Assembly (NCBI GenBank): GCA_030490835.1
Contig: CM059973.1
Span: forward strand, 85,327,221-85,391,220
Reading direction: 5' to 3'
DNA length: 64,000 nucleotides
Source of the DNA: Annona cherimola
Lineage: Eukaryota; Streptophyta; Magnoliopsida; Magnoliales; Annonaceae
Shown: one piece after another, positions 45,363-57,545 of the stretch
How the letters are laid out: each line of letters begins with the position of its first letter
How positions within the stretch are numbered: position 1 is the stretch's first letter
Program-made: the position numbers and the translations under genes
The notes under the pieces: generated by a model
Database searches by the model: none
What the model was told of the DNA's origin: nothing
Seen by the model: the letters and a program-made list of their open reading frames with translations, nothing else

Positions 45363-46637
45363 CTCTTTTGTCATCCCTTATCTGTCTCTCTCTCCCCGTC
45401 CTCCTTCTCTCCCCGTTTCCTTCTCTCTCTCTCTCCCCTCATTGTTTCTCTACTCTTTCTTTTGCTTTCCATTGGACCTCCCCCACCCTCTCTCTCTCTC
45501 TTCTCTTTCTTTGTCCCAATCCATTCGGCCATCCCCAGTTCCCCACTCTCCTTATTTCCTTTTTGTCTACAAGGAGAAGGTGGTCTTTCATTCCATCATG
45601 GGAGTGAGATACCCTCGATAAATGATTGTCTTGATCAACAACTCTATTCTATTCCTGCACCTTAATGCAAAACGTCATGTTTTCTCTACAAGGAGAAAGC
45701 CCGTCTTTTATTAGGTTGAGCTACCTTTGGTAAATGACTATTTTTTTTCAAAACTTGTGTCCCAAGAAAAATTAAATCACAGGTAACCACATACACGCTA
45801 CTAGTGTGTGTCCAAGCAATAGTTTCTTGTGTTGAGGAACAATCCTATGGGGCAACACCCAGGACAGATATTAAGCCAATGAAGACCAATATTATTAAGA
45901 TTTCAAGAATGGAATTTAGAGTACATCTATCCAGAACATATTATTAACAGGTCTAGCAACTGCTTCGTCTTCTTCAATTTCATCTTCGCTGCTTTGTTGT
46001 ATCTTCTCAGGGTTGCTTTGTAATCTACTGTTGTTGCCTCCAATTTGATTGGAGCATTTGTCAACCAATGGGTGGTTTGGCCTACGCCTACTGCTCTATA
46101 GACTTGTAAGAAGCTCAACTTTAGACTAGCAATAACTTTCTGGGTAGCTTGAATCTTAAAAGAAAAGTATCTTGCCTCTTCCTTAAGCAAACACCAATTA
46201 CCCACCGACATCACCAGTGCTGCCTCCGTGGCGGGATTCATAATAGGAGCATTCAAACCTGAAACCTGCCAACGGGAACATTGAAAATGCAGTCATCTTC
46301 ATCATTGCTGACAGTTCCAACTTGTAGAGTTGACAAACCACTCCAACTTAGGATCAGATTTGCTAAAATTACACTATAAGAAAATCAACTTTTACAATGG
46401 TAGAATGGTAACGTAATCTATTAATTTACATAGTAATGCCACTGTAAAGTCAACCACAAAAGGCTTTAGTGACAATTTTTGAATTTGTCACTAAAAAGCA
46501 TATTTAGGTTACTGTTTCGAACATGCAATACATTATTGTCATTAAAAGTTAATTTTTAGTGATGATAATTAATTTTTGTTTGTGACAAAACTGTTAAGTG
46601 TCACCAAAGCATATGTTGCCAAGTGTTAGTTTTTTTA
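45363..46637. other. Intergenic with a long polypyrimidine tract
   Basis: The plus strand at 45363-45570 is almost wholly C and T (CT repeats mixed with CCCC), so the frames 45297-45665 and 45368-45607 are low-complexity artefacts. TCTACAAGGAGAA occurs twice (about 45566 and 45684) with similar sequence after each, suggesting a worn ~115-bp tandem duplication. The unrecognised minus-strand frame is listed separately. Confidence 0.5.
45927..46253 (-). pseudogene. Unrecognised minus-strand coding-like fragment
   Basis: An open frame of about 108 codons with no ATG at its 5' end; upstream it continues as VSGLNAP after a possible acceptor (GTTGGCAG), so it may be an inner or last exon. It is rich in Lys, Ala and Leu (EEARYFSFKIQATQK, RYNKAAKMKLKKTKQLL) and ends with TAG. 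Further upstream, in a different frame, 46265-46360 reads STLQVGTVSNDEDDCIFNVPVG, which also looks protein-like. GC content is higher than its surroundings. I do not recognise a family. It could be a remnant of a transposon-captured or dead gene. Confidence 0.3.
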
Positions 46638-46912
46638 GAGTGTATTTGGAAAGTGAAAAAATTTTTAGTGAAAAGTTTTTAGGGATAAAAGTTTTAAAAT
46701 GATATGATATGCTATGAGTAATAATAAGAGTAAAGATAATAAAGTTAAAATAGATATTTTAGATGTATGGATAGTTATGTACAAATGATTAAAAAGTATG
46801 ATAGTTATATAGGAAGATGTGAGAAAATGATTTAAATATAGGGTAGTTATAAAAAATGAAAAATTTTAGTTTGACATTTTTTCTATGTTGCCAAACACAC
46901 CTTTAGTGTTAA
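46638..46912 (-). mobile_element. MITE family C copy (minus orientation)
   Basis: The ends AGTGTATTTGGAAAG and CCAAACACACCT are inverted repeats, next to TTAG on each side, consistent with the TTA/TAA target of PIF/Harbinger MITEs. Interior landmarks: GATATGATATGCTATGAG, GATAATAAAGTTAAAATAGAT and GTATGATAGTTATATAGG. Confidence 0.65.
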
Positions 46913-47212
46913 ATGTGTTTGATGCTTAACCCAATAGGAATTTTTGAAAGAAAAAAAAAAAGTAAAAAGAAAGTGAACCTAATTAAAGACTTGAGAATGA
47001 TTAGCATTCAAGGTGGATAAACTTAGGACCTATTTGGCTCTGCTTGTTATACGCATTAAGCGCTTGTTGAACACAAAAACGTGTACAATTTTCAATAATT
47101 AGTATTTGACTATCGTGTAGGAAAGCGATTTTTTGCTACTTCCTCTCTCGAAAAAACTTAAAAGTAAGCTTTTATTGGAAGCTAAGATTCCTAGCTTTCC
47201 AAAAAATATTTA

Positions 47213-47272
<60 letters not shown>

Positions 47273-48579
47273 GGGTCTTTTGTCAAGCTAGCGTGGGCAG
47301 ACAAGCCCTTAGTGAGTTTCACAATCAGTCTTGTCTGATGATTTGTATGATCTGCATAGTAGAAGGATCGGTTTTAACTTTTGTGTTCCAAAAGATATTT
47401 TTGCGAGGTTAATCTCAACCAAAGAAGGATGTCCGACAAAGAGATTGATGAAGGATGTCCTCCATATATACGAGAACATAGCAACATTTTGGGTCGAAAC
47501 TTCTATTTGGGCGTTTTATTCACTGTCTTTGGTCCATAACAATGATCATTGTAACAGACCACATTTTGGGGTAATTAAATTAATTGAACAAATAAAGCTC
47601 TAACTAAACACGTTAACTCATTATAAATATTTAGTTTCGGCGACAGAATTAGCAAGATTTTGTTGCTATTTTGTCGCCAGTATTGCGGTAAAGCTTGGAA
47701 AACAAAAGGCTCGAAAAATTCACTGCTACGCTTGATCTCGTCTCCTTCGCAGCAAAATTGGTGCAATTTTGTTGCCTAAAGCAATTTCGTTGCCCGAATG
47801 AATGAGCAAGGGAGCAGCGGTAACGAAAATTGTAGTAGTTTTTGTTAGGAAATGAGATTCATGAGGTTGACACAGATCATAGCAAAAGCACACACAATAA
47901 AATATAATGAAATGAACAACCATCAGATCATACACAGGAGATACTAAAATTTATATGGGAAACCCTTCAGATTAAGAAAGAAAAACCGTGAAAGAGAATG
48001 AGAATTCACTATAATAAACAGGTTATAGAGAAAATGCCTTACTCATCCCAAACAAAAATACTTTGATAACCCACTTTGTTACCTCTTAACGGTACACTTC
48101 TCAAGGTTCACTAAATCCCTAATTGATGCATCTATAAATAGAAATCCTATGGACAAAAATCCAATGTGTAATCTTAGACTTACACAACTAAAATATGTAG
48201 AATACAAGACCTAACAATTTGTTGCGGAATAAAAATAATTCGTTGTAGTAATTAAAGAAGTGGAAATGAATTTCTTCTTGGAAATGCCTTACATTGCAAG
48301 AAGAAACGAATCAAACGATGCTCGGGATATTTAATTCGTTTTCTACTGGATTTTTTAAAATATGTACATTTATTTTAATGTCAAGCATCTAATCACAATT
48401 CTATCAACATATACCATGGTATGATTGCTAACCAAAACGGACGACGATGATTATTGAGGGAGGGAGGGAGGGAGGGAGAATTTATAAATCCAAGCAAAAA
48501 GTAAATAAAAAATAAGAAAAATCATTTGTTGAAATTAATTAATGATGGAAATAAATAAGGAATAATCTAGTTAGCCCGG
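46913..48579. other. Intergenic; no gene recognised
   Basis: Contains the TA repeat and a GGGA repeat (48458-48479). Frames 47331-47603 (plus) and 47575-47935 (minus) have no motif. The sequence around 47630-47830 repeats the words GCAA/TTTTGTTGCC in an irregular way. Confidence 0.4.
47214..47268. repeat. (TA)n microsatellite, ~55 bp
   Basis: About 27 uninterrupted TA units, the longest simple repeat in the window. Confidence 0.95.
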
Positions 48580-48790
48580 GCTTATCCTATCTCAAAAAAA
48601 TTATTTAAAAAATTATTTATTTTTTTCTTCATACATTTGTTTATATAAGTGTATTTAATATATAAATCAAGTTTTACCATTTTCGGATACGTATAAGTAT
48701 TTTTTGAGATTTTTAAACATACTTTAAATGAATTTTTTGAGGTAAACTAAGCAAGACATTTGGTTAGCATAGGCTAACAAAATCACTTCA
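48580..48790. repeat. MITE family E fragment
   Basis: Left-hand phrases TTCTTCATACATTTGTTTATATAAGTGT, GTTTTACCATTTTCGGATA and TTTTTGAGATTTTTAAACATA match the 23.0-kb copy; most of the right arm is missing, so the palindrome is incomplete. Confidence 0.55.
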
Positions 48791-50139
48791 CAAAATAAAA
48801 TATACCCGAAAGAAAATTAGGTTTAGGTGTTCAATGGGGTTAGGTGTACAGGTGTTTGATTCGACAGAAAAACAGAAAATCGGGTTTGCTTCTATTTTTC
48901 AATTACTCCTATCCAATTCATAGAATAATAGTACCCACGAGGCCAAATAGATAATGGATAAACAAATGATAAGGTAAAAACAAAAAATAGCGCAAATGAT
49001 AGGAAATGAGAATAGTGATTAGAATTTAGAAATACGTACTTGGGCTTTAAGAGGGTTTGGACTTTGGAGTGGGGCTGAGCAACATTGGGGGCGCTAATTA
49101 CGAACGTATGGGGAGCTGGTCTTGGGCCCTGATTTTTTGGAGCAGACACGCAGTCCAAAAATATTGGAAATGGCCAAATGGGCACGTGCGGAGCCATACT
49201 CGATCGACCAGCATTCAGCATCGCCTGACATGAAAATGACCCTACGAAAGTGGCGCTTGAATTCTACTTGTCGCATTCCACTTCCCTTCTGCTGCTTTCC
49301 CGGTCCACCATTTATTAAGAAACGCGAGTGGCCTGCTTCTCACTCTCAAGTCTCAACCGTATAATTAATTCACTCCCCACGAGACCCTTTCCAAAATTTC
49401 ACTAATTTAACATGCATGTGTGTTAGCTGTAGTCTTCTCTTGAATAATATCAGAAATTTATATGGATTTATGGGTTTGATTTGTAAAGAAATTTGTAAAA
49501 ATTTATGAACTTAATTTGTAAAATTAAATGAAAAATAAGATATTGTAAAGTAAGATTTCAAATTGAACAATAAAAAGCACATATATCGTCCAACGCATAA
49601 GAAACTTTGCTTCTTTGTGACTTTTTTTTACTTTTAATGTCTTGATAATTGATGAAAATACACTCCATATATTATATTTAGTATAATTTATATTATTATG
49701 AAAGCTCTTTCAATTTGAATCTTCTCTGTATAAATAATATATAAGCTAGTCATTCATCCATCCCATGCATGCCTTTTCCCTTTCCAAAAGTAACAAAATT
49801 CCCATGACCCATCATCTGTTTAAATTATCCTAATTACGTGGACTACACTACTATTGATGTTTACAGGTATGAAAATGATATTTATTGGGACGAGTATGAT
49901 GATACTGATAAATACATTTTTGTGTAATGTATATTTAAGGGCCACATGATCAATCTCTATTTCTTGCTTGCAAAATTTTAATTTCTAATGTCATGTGGGC
50001 TATACCATGTTCATGAAAAACAGGTATTACATTCATTTGCTTTCATTAAGCTTCTTAAGGAAACGTGGAGAGTAACCGTTCTAGTTTTTTTATGAAAAGG
50101 AGAAGATATCCTTAAAGCAAGCCCATTGGTATGCAATCG
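48791..50139. other. Intergenic; no gene recognised
   Basis: A GC-richer stretch at 49030-49380 gives overlapping frames on both strands (49122-49364 plus; 48892-49276 minus) without motifs or splice structure. The remainder is AT-rich. Confidence 0.4.
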
Positions 50140-50553
50140 AGTTATATAGAAGTGGTTTAATGTAACCACTTTAAATTTTAATTTTTATATTTGATAAAAA
50201 TTCAATTCACTCATTGTATTTAATATCGTTTTTTTTTATCTAGGTGACTAAATTTTATCTAAATCAAATATGCGCATAAGTCATATTTGTTCAAAAATAG
50301 ATATATTGAGGTGTAAATTGAGAAAAATGCTCAAATTCATTCACATATGTATTAAAATATAATAATACTTTATAGAATTATTTATTCATAAAGAAGTCGA
50401 TTTTATATATTTACAGATGGGGCATATGCAATGGTAATACTAGACAAATTAAAGAATTTTTGTGATATAAATAAATGATGTTAAATATAATAAATAGTAT
50501 AAATTATTCATCACCTATCAAAATATTCAAAACAAACAAAGTTACGTAGAAAA
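50140..50553. mobile_element. MITE family B, copy 5
   Basis: Starts TATATAGAAGTGG/TTTAATGTAACC, ends near AAAGTTACGTAG, with the family interior (TTCAATTCACTCATTGTATTTAATATC, TTTTATCTAAATCAAATATG, GACAAATTAAAGAATTT). Shorter than other copies through inner deletion. Confidence 0.6.
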
Positions 50554-51811
50554 AGGAGTTTAACAAAAGCATCCACGTTTTTAAAGAGGCATCAAGGATA
50601 TTCGTAAAGGACACTTACATCTCTTTAAGCTCCTCAAAGAATCCTTCCCTCCGAGAGCTCTCAGTCATCTCAACACCGTATCTATTTTGCAGTCGGTCCA
50701 TGACCGACGACGTCTGATTCGTTGACCCGTCCTGCCTTTCGGGCACGCATGGAATTAGGACATCCGCGGTCGCGCGCGGAGCAGGTGATCTGTGGAAGAA
50801 AAGAGAATCTTTAATGCGTCGCGCGTGTGCCAACAATCACGCGGGTTCATGGGCGAGTTGGGTAATTGGTAAGTCATTAGACAATAATCAAAATGACAAT
50901 GGGTGTGATGATCTCTTGTCATGATGGGCTAGTTAATTCTGTAGTAAGCACGTTTAAGTTCCTAACCAAAACGACAATTGATGTACATACATACATATGC
51001 TAATCGCTTCTTCATGAGCTAGTTTGTTACGTACACCACCTCTTAATTAATAAAATTTCAAAGGATTGAATAGCTATACCACCTCCTAATTAATAAAATT
51101 TTAAAGGAGTCAATAGCTGACCGCATGTAAATTAAAGAAGGGTTCGGATATAGGTAATATTGCCGTAATTGTGGGCCGGCGGGGTCACCGCATGCTAGCC
51201 AATACGTCTAAGTGTGGCAGTGTAAAACACGTCCTCGAGGGAAGGGAGAAGATAAACAAGAGAATTGAGTCTTTTGCCAACCCGAATGCCACATACGTCA
51301 CACCATATCGATTGCACACCCGCAACTATTTTCTATTTCACCCCTTGTGGCAGCAGAATCTGCTTCCAAGGTGGATTGATTGAGGGTGGTCGTGGTGCTT
51401 AGACTGAGTTTTTTTTATATTTTTTAAAATTAAAAAAATTTGCATATGTTTTTGAAGTTGGACGTTTGTATATTCGCATTTTAAACCTTGAATATTGATA
51501 AAATGACTAAAACTATTACTTAACTATGGGTTTTGCGCTTCCAAACAAAGGGAGGTTTGTAAATTTCTAGTAGTTTGTTAAGATGGTTTTGTTGGCCGAT
51601 AATGAAGAAAATGGCTATTAGTTGAGTTTTACTAAGATGGATATCCACCAATACTAAGATGGGTTTCATTAAGATAGGTATTTGTGCCTTACATGCTACG
51701 AAGATGAGTTTCTGGAGAAAATTTTGTTGACTGGTGAACCCAGCAAATCTATGCTAGGATGAACTTCACGATGAAATTGATATGACACATGAACAAAATA
51801 ATTATATTAAG
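50554..51811. other. Intergenic; no gene recognised
   Basis: A GC-richer patch at 50630-50860 contains a 73-codon minus frame with no recognised family. A tandem pair of ~60-bp units is seen at about 51035-51120 (ACCACCTCnTAATTAATAAAATTTnAAAGGA twice). Confidence 0.4.
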
Positions 51812-53360
51812 GGGGTGTTTGTTTACACCTAAAACATTTCGAATTAAAATTTTTCACTATTCATAACTACTATAGTTTTAAATTATTTTTTCACTCTTCT
51901 TATACAACTGTCCTACTTTTTAATTATTGTACATAACTACACATACATCTAATATATCTATTTTAACTTTATTCTTTCTACTCCTTATCATTTCCTTTAT
52001 TATATCATATCATTTTATCTTATTTTAAAAAAATTTACACCAAAAATTTTTCATCAAAAGTTATAGGATTTTTTCCAAATATACCCATTACGTTTGACTA
52101 TATTTCCAAATATGTCCACTATATTTCAGAAATTCCAAATATGCCTACTACGTTTTGCCAAAATCCCAAATCAGCCCACGTCGTCAGTGACCGTTACGTT
52201 AAGTGACGGAACCGTTACACAGTGGCTGCTAATTTTTCAGAAATGCCCAGATTACCCCTGGCGTGAATAATAAAAGTTGAGCTCGGATTTCACTTGAAGA
52301 AAGCAGTAGCGGGAGAGTGCCCAAGGAGGAAAGAGCGGTACATCATACGACTAGCCATTTAAGGTATTCATTTCATTTTTTTGATGCTTTTAGGCATATC
52401 TGAAATTGAAATCATCTATGTTATTGTTAAATAACAACTCCGGACGTTGGATCTTAGAACGTGCGAGATGGTATTTCCTTTCATATCATTCCACTGAACC
52501 CAGAAGTAGTCTGTCATAAATGGTATGGATTATGCCAGCCATTGCGCAATGGTTCCATCAATTAAATCTCACAATGATATTTTCCCTTCCGTCTATGCTG
52601 TTGTATTTTTAGTATTTTTTTTCCGTTGGTTTCAAAAATGATAATTTTTTCCTTCCGTCTATGCTATTGTATTTTTGATATTTTTTCCGGTTGATTTCAA
52701 AAATGATAATTGCAAAAAAGATGCATTTCATTCTTGTTATAACTCATATGCTCTCCTGTCATTCGTACATGGTGATGGAAGGGGACGAAATGCATATGGG
52801 TTATAACAAGAACGAATGCATCCTTTCTGCAATTATCATTTTTGAAACCAACTGGAAAAAAAAAAACCAAAAATACAATAGCATAGACGGAAGGAAAAAA
52901 TTATCATTTTTGAAACCAACGGAAAAAAAATACCAAAAATATAACAGCATAGACGGAAGGAAAAATATCATTGTGGGATTTCAATTTCAGATATGCCCAA
53001 AAGCATCAAAAAAATGAAATGAATACCTCAAATGGTTAGTCGTATGATGCATCGCTCCTTCCTCCTTGGGCACTCTCCCGCTAACGCTCTCTTCAAGTGA
53101 AATCCGAGCTCAGTTTTTATTATTTACGCCAGGGGTAATCTAGGCATTTCTGAAAAATTAGCAGCCACTTCGTAACGGTTCCGTCACTTAACGTAACAGT
53201 CACTGACGGCATGGGCTTATTTGGAATTTTGGCAAAATGTAGTAGGTATATTTGGGATTTCTGAAACGTAGTGGGCATATTTGGAAATATGGTCAAACGT
53301 AATTGGTATATTTAGGAAAAACCCAAAGTTATATCATATCCGAAACACACCCTAAAAGAA
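51812..53360 (+). mobile_element. MITE family C copy, split by the fold-back MULE
   Basis: Left part 51812-52065 (GGGGGTGTTTG...TTTTCATCAAAAGTTATA) and right part 53334-53355 (TCATATCCGAAACACACCCT) are the two ends of one family C MITE with inverted termini. The MULE lies between them, so the MITE came first. Confidence 0.7.
52057..53333. mobile_element. Fold-back MULE (1259 bp) with 9-bp TSD
   Basis: The element (52066-53324) is flanked by AAAGTTATA on each side (52057-52065 and 53325-53333). Its ends (GGATTTTTTCCAAATATACC and the inverse of GGTATATTTAGGAAAAACCC) begin inverted repeats that run most of the way to the centre near 52770, with arms over 500 bp. The left arm has an extra block of about 150 bp (about 52414-52568) absent from the right. 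There is no transposase. The frame 52691-53017 is a by-product of the palindrome. Confidence 0.88.
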
Positions 53361-54284
53361 TTTACAGTATTTATTATGATCAACTCTACTTTTCGTAATA
53401 ATAGTATCAAAGTCTGATGATGGACTTAGAGGCCATGAAGGAGTGACCTTGAAGTTGAATTAAAAATTATTAATATATCCAATAAAAAAATTTCTGGTAG
53501 ATGAGTGGAATCTTGTTAAAAGTAGAAGAGCTAACCTAAAAACTAGATTTAACTCATTGCCATAAGCCAATAATTGGAAATGGTATTGTTTTCCTCACAT
53601 CTACCTAAAAATTCACAACTATAATATCCTATCGTCAACAGAAACTTATGCCACATGGCCATCTTATGCAAAATTTGCAAAATCTATCACCTTCATGTTG
53701 GTCATCACCCCGATTTATGACGAATCATATCGCATACTAATCTTTTCTTTATTGACTATAATTAACGCTCATAAAAGCCATTGTTTTGAAATGACTGAGT
53801 ATGAAAATGGTGGTTGATGATGCTGCATGGGTTTTGTAGAATTTGAAGCAAGTGATGCCAATGATGAAAAAGATGACGACAACAATATCAATAGGTTTTT
53901 ACAACAATTAGATAAAATTTTTCGTCATGGGTTTTCAATGGTGTCATAGGAGACCAACCACAATTGGCATTAAAGGAGTTTTTGTTGCAATTTAGTACGA
54001 TGACTAGCTAGTGATAATAGGTCTTATTGTCACCTTAGTGACTAAGTTCAATTTGCCTAGTGAATGATTTAATATGATGGTCGTCGGCCATCAAGAAGAT
54101 GAAGTATGGTGTATGATACTTTGATGATGCATTACATTGTCCAACTCATTTACATTGATAAAAGTATTTTAATCATTATTGTTATGCAAATATCAGCAGG
54201 GTTCAAAAGAGGCATTAGCCTTGCCTTCATATCCGTTCTAATAAAGAAAGCAAGGGGCAATTGGTAAACTATGAAATCCGGGTG
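53361..54284. other. AT-rich intergenic DNA; nothing recognised
   Basis: No open frame of note, no motif seen. Confidence 0.4.
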
Positions 54285-54545
54285 GAGTGGGAAACATCCC
54301 ATCCTCCCTATTTTCCCGCAAATCATTTATTCATTTAATAATTTCATTTTTTCAATTTTACCCATACATTCTAATCATTTTTCTTCCAACTATCCTCCTA
54401 CAACCATATTTATTCTAACTTTATTTCTATATTTTCATATAAATTACACACATCTCAAAATATTCTATCCTCTATTCCCCATCCAATTTCGCAGTCCCAC
54501 CAAAAAATACATTACCAAAGGTTCCCCAAATACTCAAAACCGGAG
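54285..54545. repeat. MITE family D copy
   Basis: Starts GGGAAACATCCCATCC and follows the same phrase order as the 10.3- and 28.9-kb copies (ATTCTAATCATTTTTCTTCCAACTATCC in two words, TTATTCTAACTTTATTTCTATATTTTC, ATTACACACAT). The frame 54271-54552 is due to this repeat. Confidence 0.5.
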
Positions 54546-55589
54546 AATTTAAATTTTTTTTAAAAAAACTAGACTAAAGAATCTGCTTGATCTTCTCTCT
54601 CTATCCGTATCTGCGTCTGTCTGCCTCATGCAGTAGTAGTCCGTCTCTGCGTATCTGACACATGCAGTAGTAGTCTTGACTGAGTGAATGAGAGTGGAAA
54701 CGTCGTGAAAGAAGTGAGAAGAGAACGGAAATTTGGAATGTTATCGGTTTCCGTATCTAGTCCACTCCGGACAGAAAAAAAGAAAAAAAGAAAAAAAAAA
54801 AGAACAGCAGAGAAATCAATCAAACGAGAAGAAATCTCAGCTTAATAATAATAATAATAATATCATTACCATAAAAAAAATAATATCATTATTATTTCAT
54901 TTTTCAGCCCCCGGCTTAGCTCTCAGCTGCATCAGCTAGTCTATAGATACAACTGGTTGCGTGCATTTGACGATTGCTGACTGATGGGCTGATGTATAAA
55001 TGAGATGGGTCTCATCACACAACACCACGCCACACCGCAGCCTTCCATGATCTAACTCGTAGTCGTACGTACCTCCGTTCTCCTGCTTCTTCTTCTTCTT
55101 CCTCGAAATCGTGCATGCCGATCCCAATCTCGACGAGACGCATCGCCAAGGACCAGACGAAACACTTGAATATATGATTTGGAGAACCATGTTCTTTATA
55201 TATCATATTAAAATATTCTCTAGCTAGTCTCGAATAGTATATATTCATTACCGGTCCAGGGCTCTCTGAAGTCTACCAGCTGTAGCTGCCGGTGACGTGG
55301 GTGTTGCCGCAACTAGATAGCTAGCTGCTTGGGTAGGGGTCCATGGTTCATTTATGGGTTCTCTGTCGACAGTTTGGACTATTCGACGTTCTCGTACACT
55401 GAAATGGTGATGTTATATGTTGGGAGTCTTGGGACCGGAAAAGATATATTAGTTGTACTTTTCGAAAAAATATACTGTTATTTTTTATTAGTCGGAAAAG
55501 TATTTATATAAAATAGAAAATTCTATTTCCTCCTTATCTCATTCCTATCGTAGATGCTTACGAATAATCTTGTTTGATAGAGTTAAGCA
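54546..55589. other. Intergenic with simple repeats; no gene recognised
   Basis: CGTATCTG and ATGCAGTAGTAGTC words repeat near 54605-54680. An (AAT)n run lies at about 54843-54862 and an AAAG-rich tract at 54773-54803. A small plus-strand frame beginning at 55114 (MPIPISTRRIAKDQTK) ends after 20 codons and is not a convincing gene. Confidence 0.4.
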
Positions 55590-55935
55590 AATGTCTTGTT
55601 TAGCCCATTTTGAAAAATTTATTTACAATATTTTTTTATTTTTTCTTGAAACATTTGTTTATCTAAGTGTATTTGATATATAAATTAAATTTTATCATTT
55701 TTAGATATGTGTATATATTTTTTTTAGATTTTTAAAGATTAGGGTATTTTAAATACACATATACACATAGATGTTTAAAAATTTTAAAAAATATATACAC
55801 ATATCCATGTGTATATCCAAAAATGATAAAACTTCGTTTATATGTTAAATACACTTAGATAAACAAGTGTATGAAAAAATAAAAAAAATTATCATAAATG
55901 GATTTTTTAAGATAAGATAAGTTGAATATTTATTT
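55590..55935. repeat. Palindromic MITE, family E copy
   Basis: The left arm (CTTGAAACATTTGTTTATCTAAGTGT, TTTTATCATTTTTAGATATGTGTATAT) and right arm (ATATCCAAAAATGATAAAAC, ACACTTAGATAAACAAGTGTATG) are reverse complements around a centre near 55755. Flanks TTAGCCCATTTTG and AAATGGATTTTTT also mirror loosely. Confidence 0.65.
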
Positions 55936-56597
55936 AACTTGAACCAACAAGATCACTTCTCTTTAAAGAATTATACTATTTTAAATATTTTATTATTATT
56001 TAAAGGTATACATACTGGTCAGCAAAATACATAAAATTTTAAAGTGAATATAAATACGTTAAAATTCTCATTTTATGCATGAATTATGCAAATTTCTAAT
56101 TAAAATAACTTTAATTATTATTAAATAAATAATAAAAATAGATAAAATAAATTCTTTAAAATGGTGCAAATAGAGCCTACTTTAATTAGCCGATTCAGTT
56201 GCCATACGTATATCTGATGCAGTGTAGCTGCAAATTTTTAATGCATTGACCACAATCGTAAGCTGTTATATATAGACTTTACTTATGAGAAACTATTTCT
56301 TTTATGTAACTTTATCCATTTTTATTCATTATGTATATATAAATGTATATGCATACATGTAGAACAAGAAAATAAACTTGTAGCAAGATTGAATTTTGTG
56401 GCTAAATACATTATTTTACACTACAATGTTAATAAAGCCAAGTCATCGTAAATCAATCAGGTTTTAGCAATACTTTTTAAAGTTTGCCTTACAAGTTATG
56501 CTTTTGATGACAAAATTTGCCAACAACATGGTATCCTTTGCAACATCCTTCATTTTATATTTGCTAAAATTTGTACTGTTAAATTTGCTTTACTTTT
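55936..56597. other. AT-rich intergenic DNA; nothing recognised
   Basis: No gene signal. Confidence 0.4.
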
Positions 56598-57112
56598 ATG
56601 TAACTAGGTTATATTAAAACAGAATCATGTAATCCCTTTAAACTTTAAAATTTTATTTATTCATGGAAAATTTAATCTATTTATTATATTTAATATAATT
56701 TGTTAAGAAAAAAGATTAAGTTTCATCTAAATCAAGTATGTGCATAAGCTACATTTGTTGAAAAATTTATACTCATGTATAAATTATGAAAAATGCTTAG
56801 GTTGATTTACACATTTATTAGAATGTAATAATACTTCATAGAATTATTTATCCACATAGAAATGATATTTCAGATGTCAAAAATATAATTTTAAATTTTG
56901 ATATTTAATATTAAATAATTTTATCACATTGATTTTACACATTCGTAAATAGGATCATGCACAGTAATGTTAGACAAATAAAAAAGTTTTAAAGACACTA
57001 TAAATTATACTAAATACAGTAAATGAAGTGAAGTTTTCATCCATTATTAAGATATTAAAAATGGAAGAGGTTAGATAGAAGAAGAGTTTCATAGAAGCGG
57101 GTCCGCCATTAA
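56598..57112. mobile_element. MITE family B, copy 6
   Basis: Starts TTATGTAACTAGGTTATATT and ends GAGGTTAGATAG...TTTCATAGAAGCGGG, with the family interior (TTTAATCTATTTATTATATTTAATAT, AAGTTTCATCTAAATCAAGTATG). About 515 bp. Confidence 0.6.
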
Positions 57113-57193
57113 ATAATATGTTTTTGGGGTAAAAAATTGCAGCTACCGTTAAAATATGTTCTAAGATGTTAGGTTCTTGTGCTGATATATATA

Positions 57194-57545
57194 AGGGTTG
57201 TTCTGGTGTAGTGGCCCCAAAATGGGCCCCACATGATCATGAAATCATGATCTACTCCACCCATTGTATTTAGAATAATGTATTCTATTACCATACCAAT
57301 TTTCAACCTAATCAGATACTTTAAAGTTGTTATTTACATCAAACTATTTTATTACGTTGGATTTGTACCATTTTCAGATGGGGCCTATATACATATCTGA
57401 TTGGGATGAAAATTGGTATGGTAATAAAATATATTATTCTAAATACAATGGATGGAGTAGATCATGATTTCATGATCATGTAGGGCCCATTTTGGGGCCA
57501 CTGCACCGCTGTTCCGGTGCAGCATCACTGCACTGGAACAACTCT
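57194..57545. mobile_element. MITE family A, copy 6, near-perfect hairpin
   Basis: Arms of about 95 bp (57213-57308 and 57407-57500) are almost exact reverse complements: GGCCCCAAAATGGGCCCCAC, ATCATGAAATCATGATCTAC, ATTGTATTTAGAATAATGTA on the left, and their inverses on the right. The outer ends AGGGTTGTTCTGG and GGAACAACTCT complete the inverted repeat. A 25-bp GTGCAGTG-type duplication lies inside the right end. CT and TA repeats follow. Confidence 0.75.

Noticed and set aside
45297..45665. 122-codon open frame
   Set aside because: Translation of a hAT end and a CT-rich tract; low complexity with no motif.
52691..53017. 108-codon open frame
   Set aside because: Made by the palindromic centre of the fold-back MULE; contains an internal repeat from the two arms.
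55066..55200. Start of a gene (MPIPISTRRIAKDQTK at 55114)
   Set aside because: Only 20 codons to a stop, with no downstream exon that I can connect.
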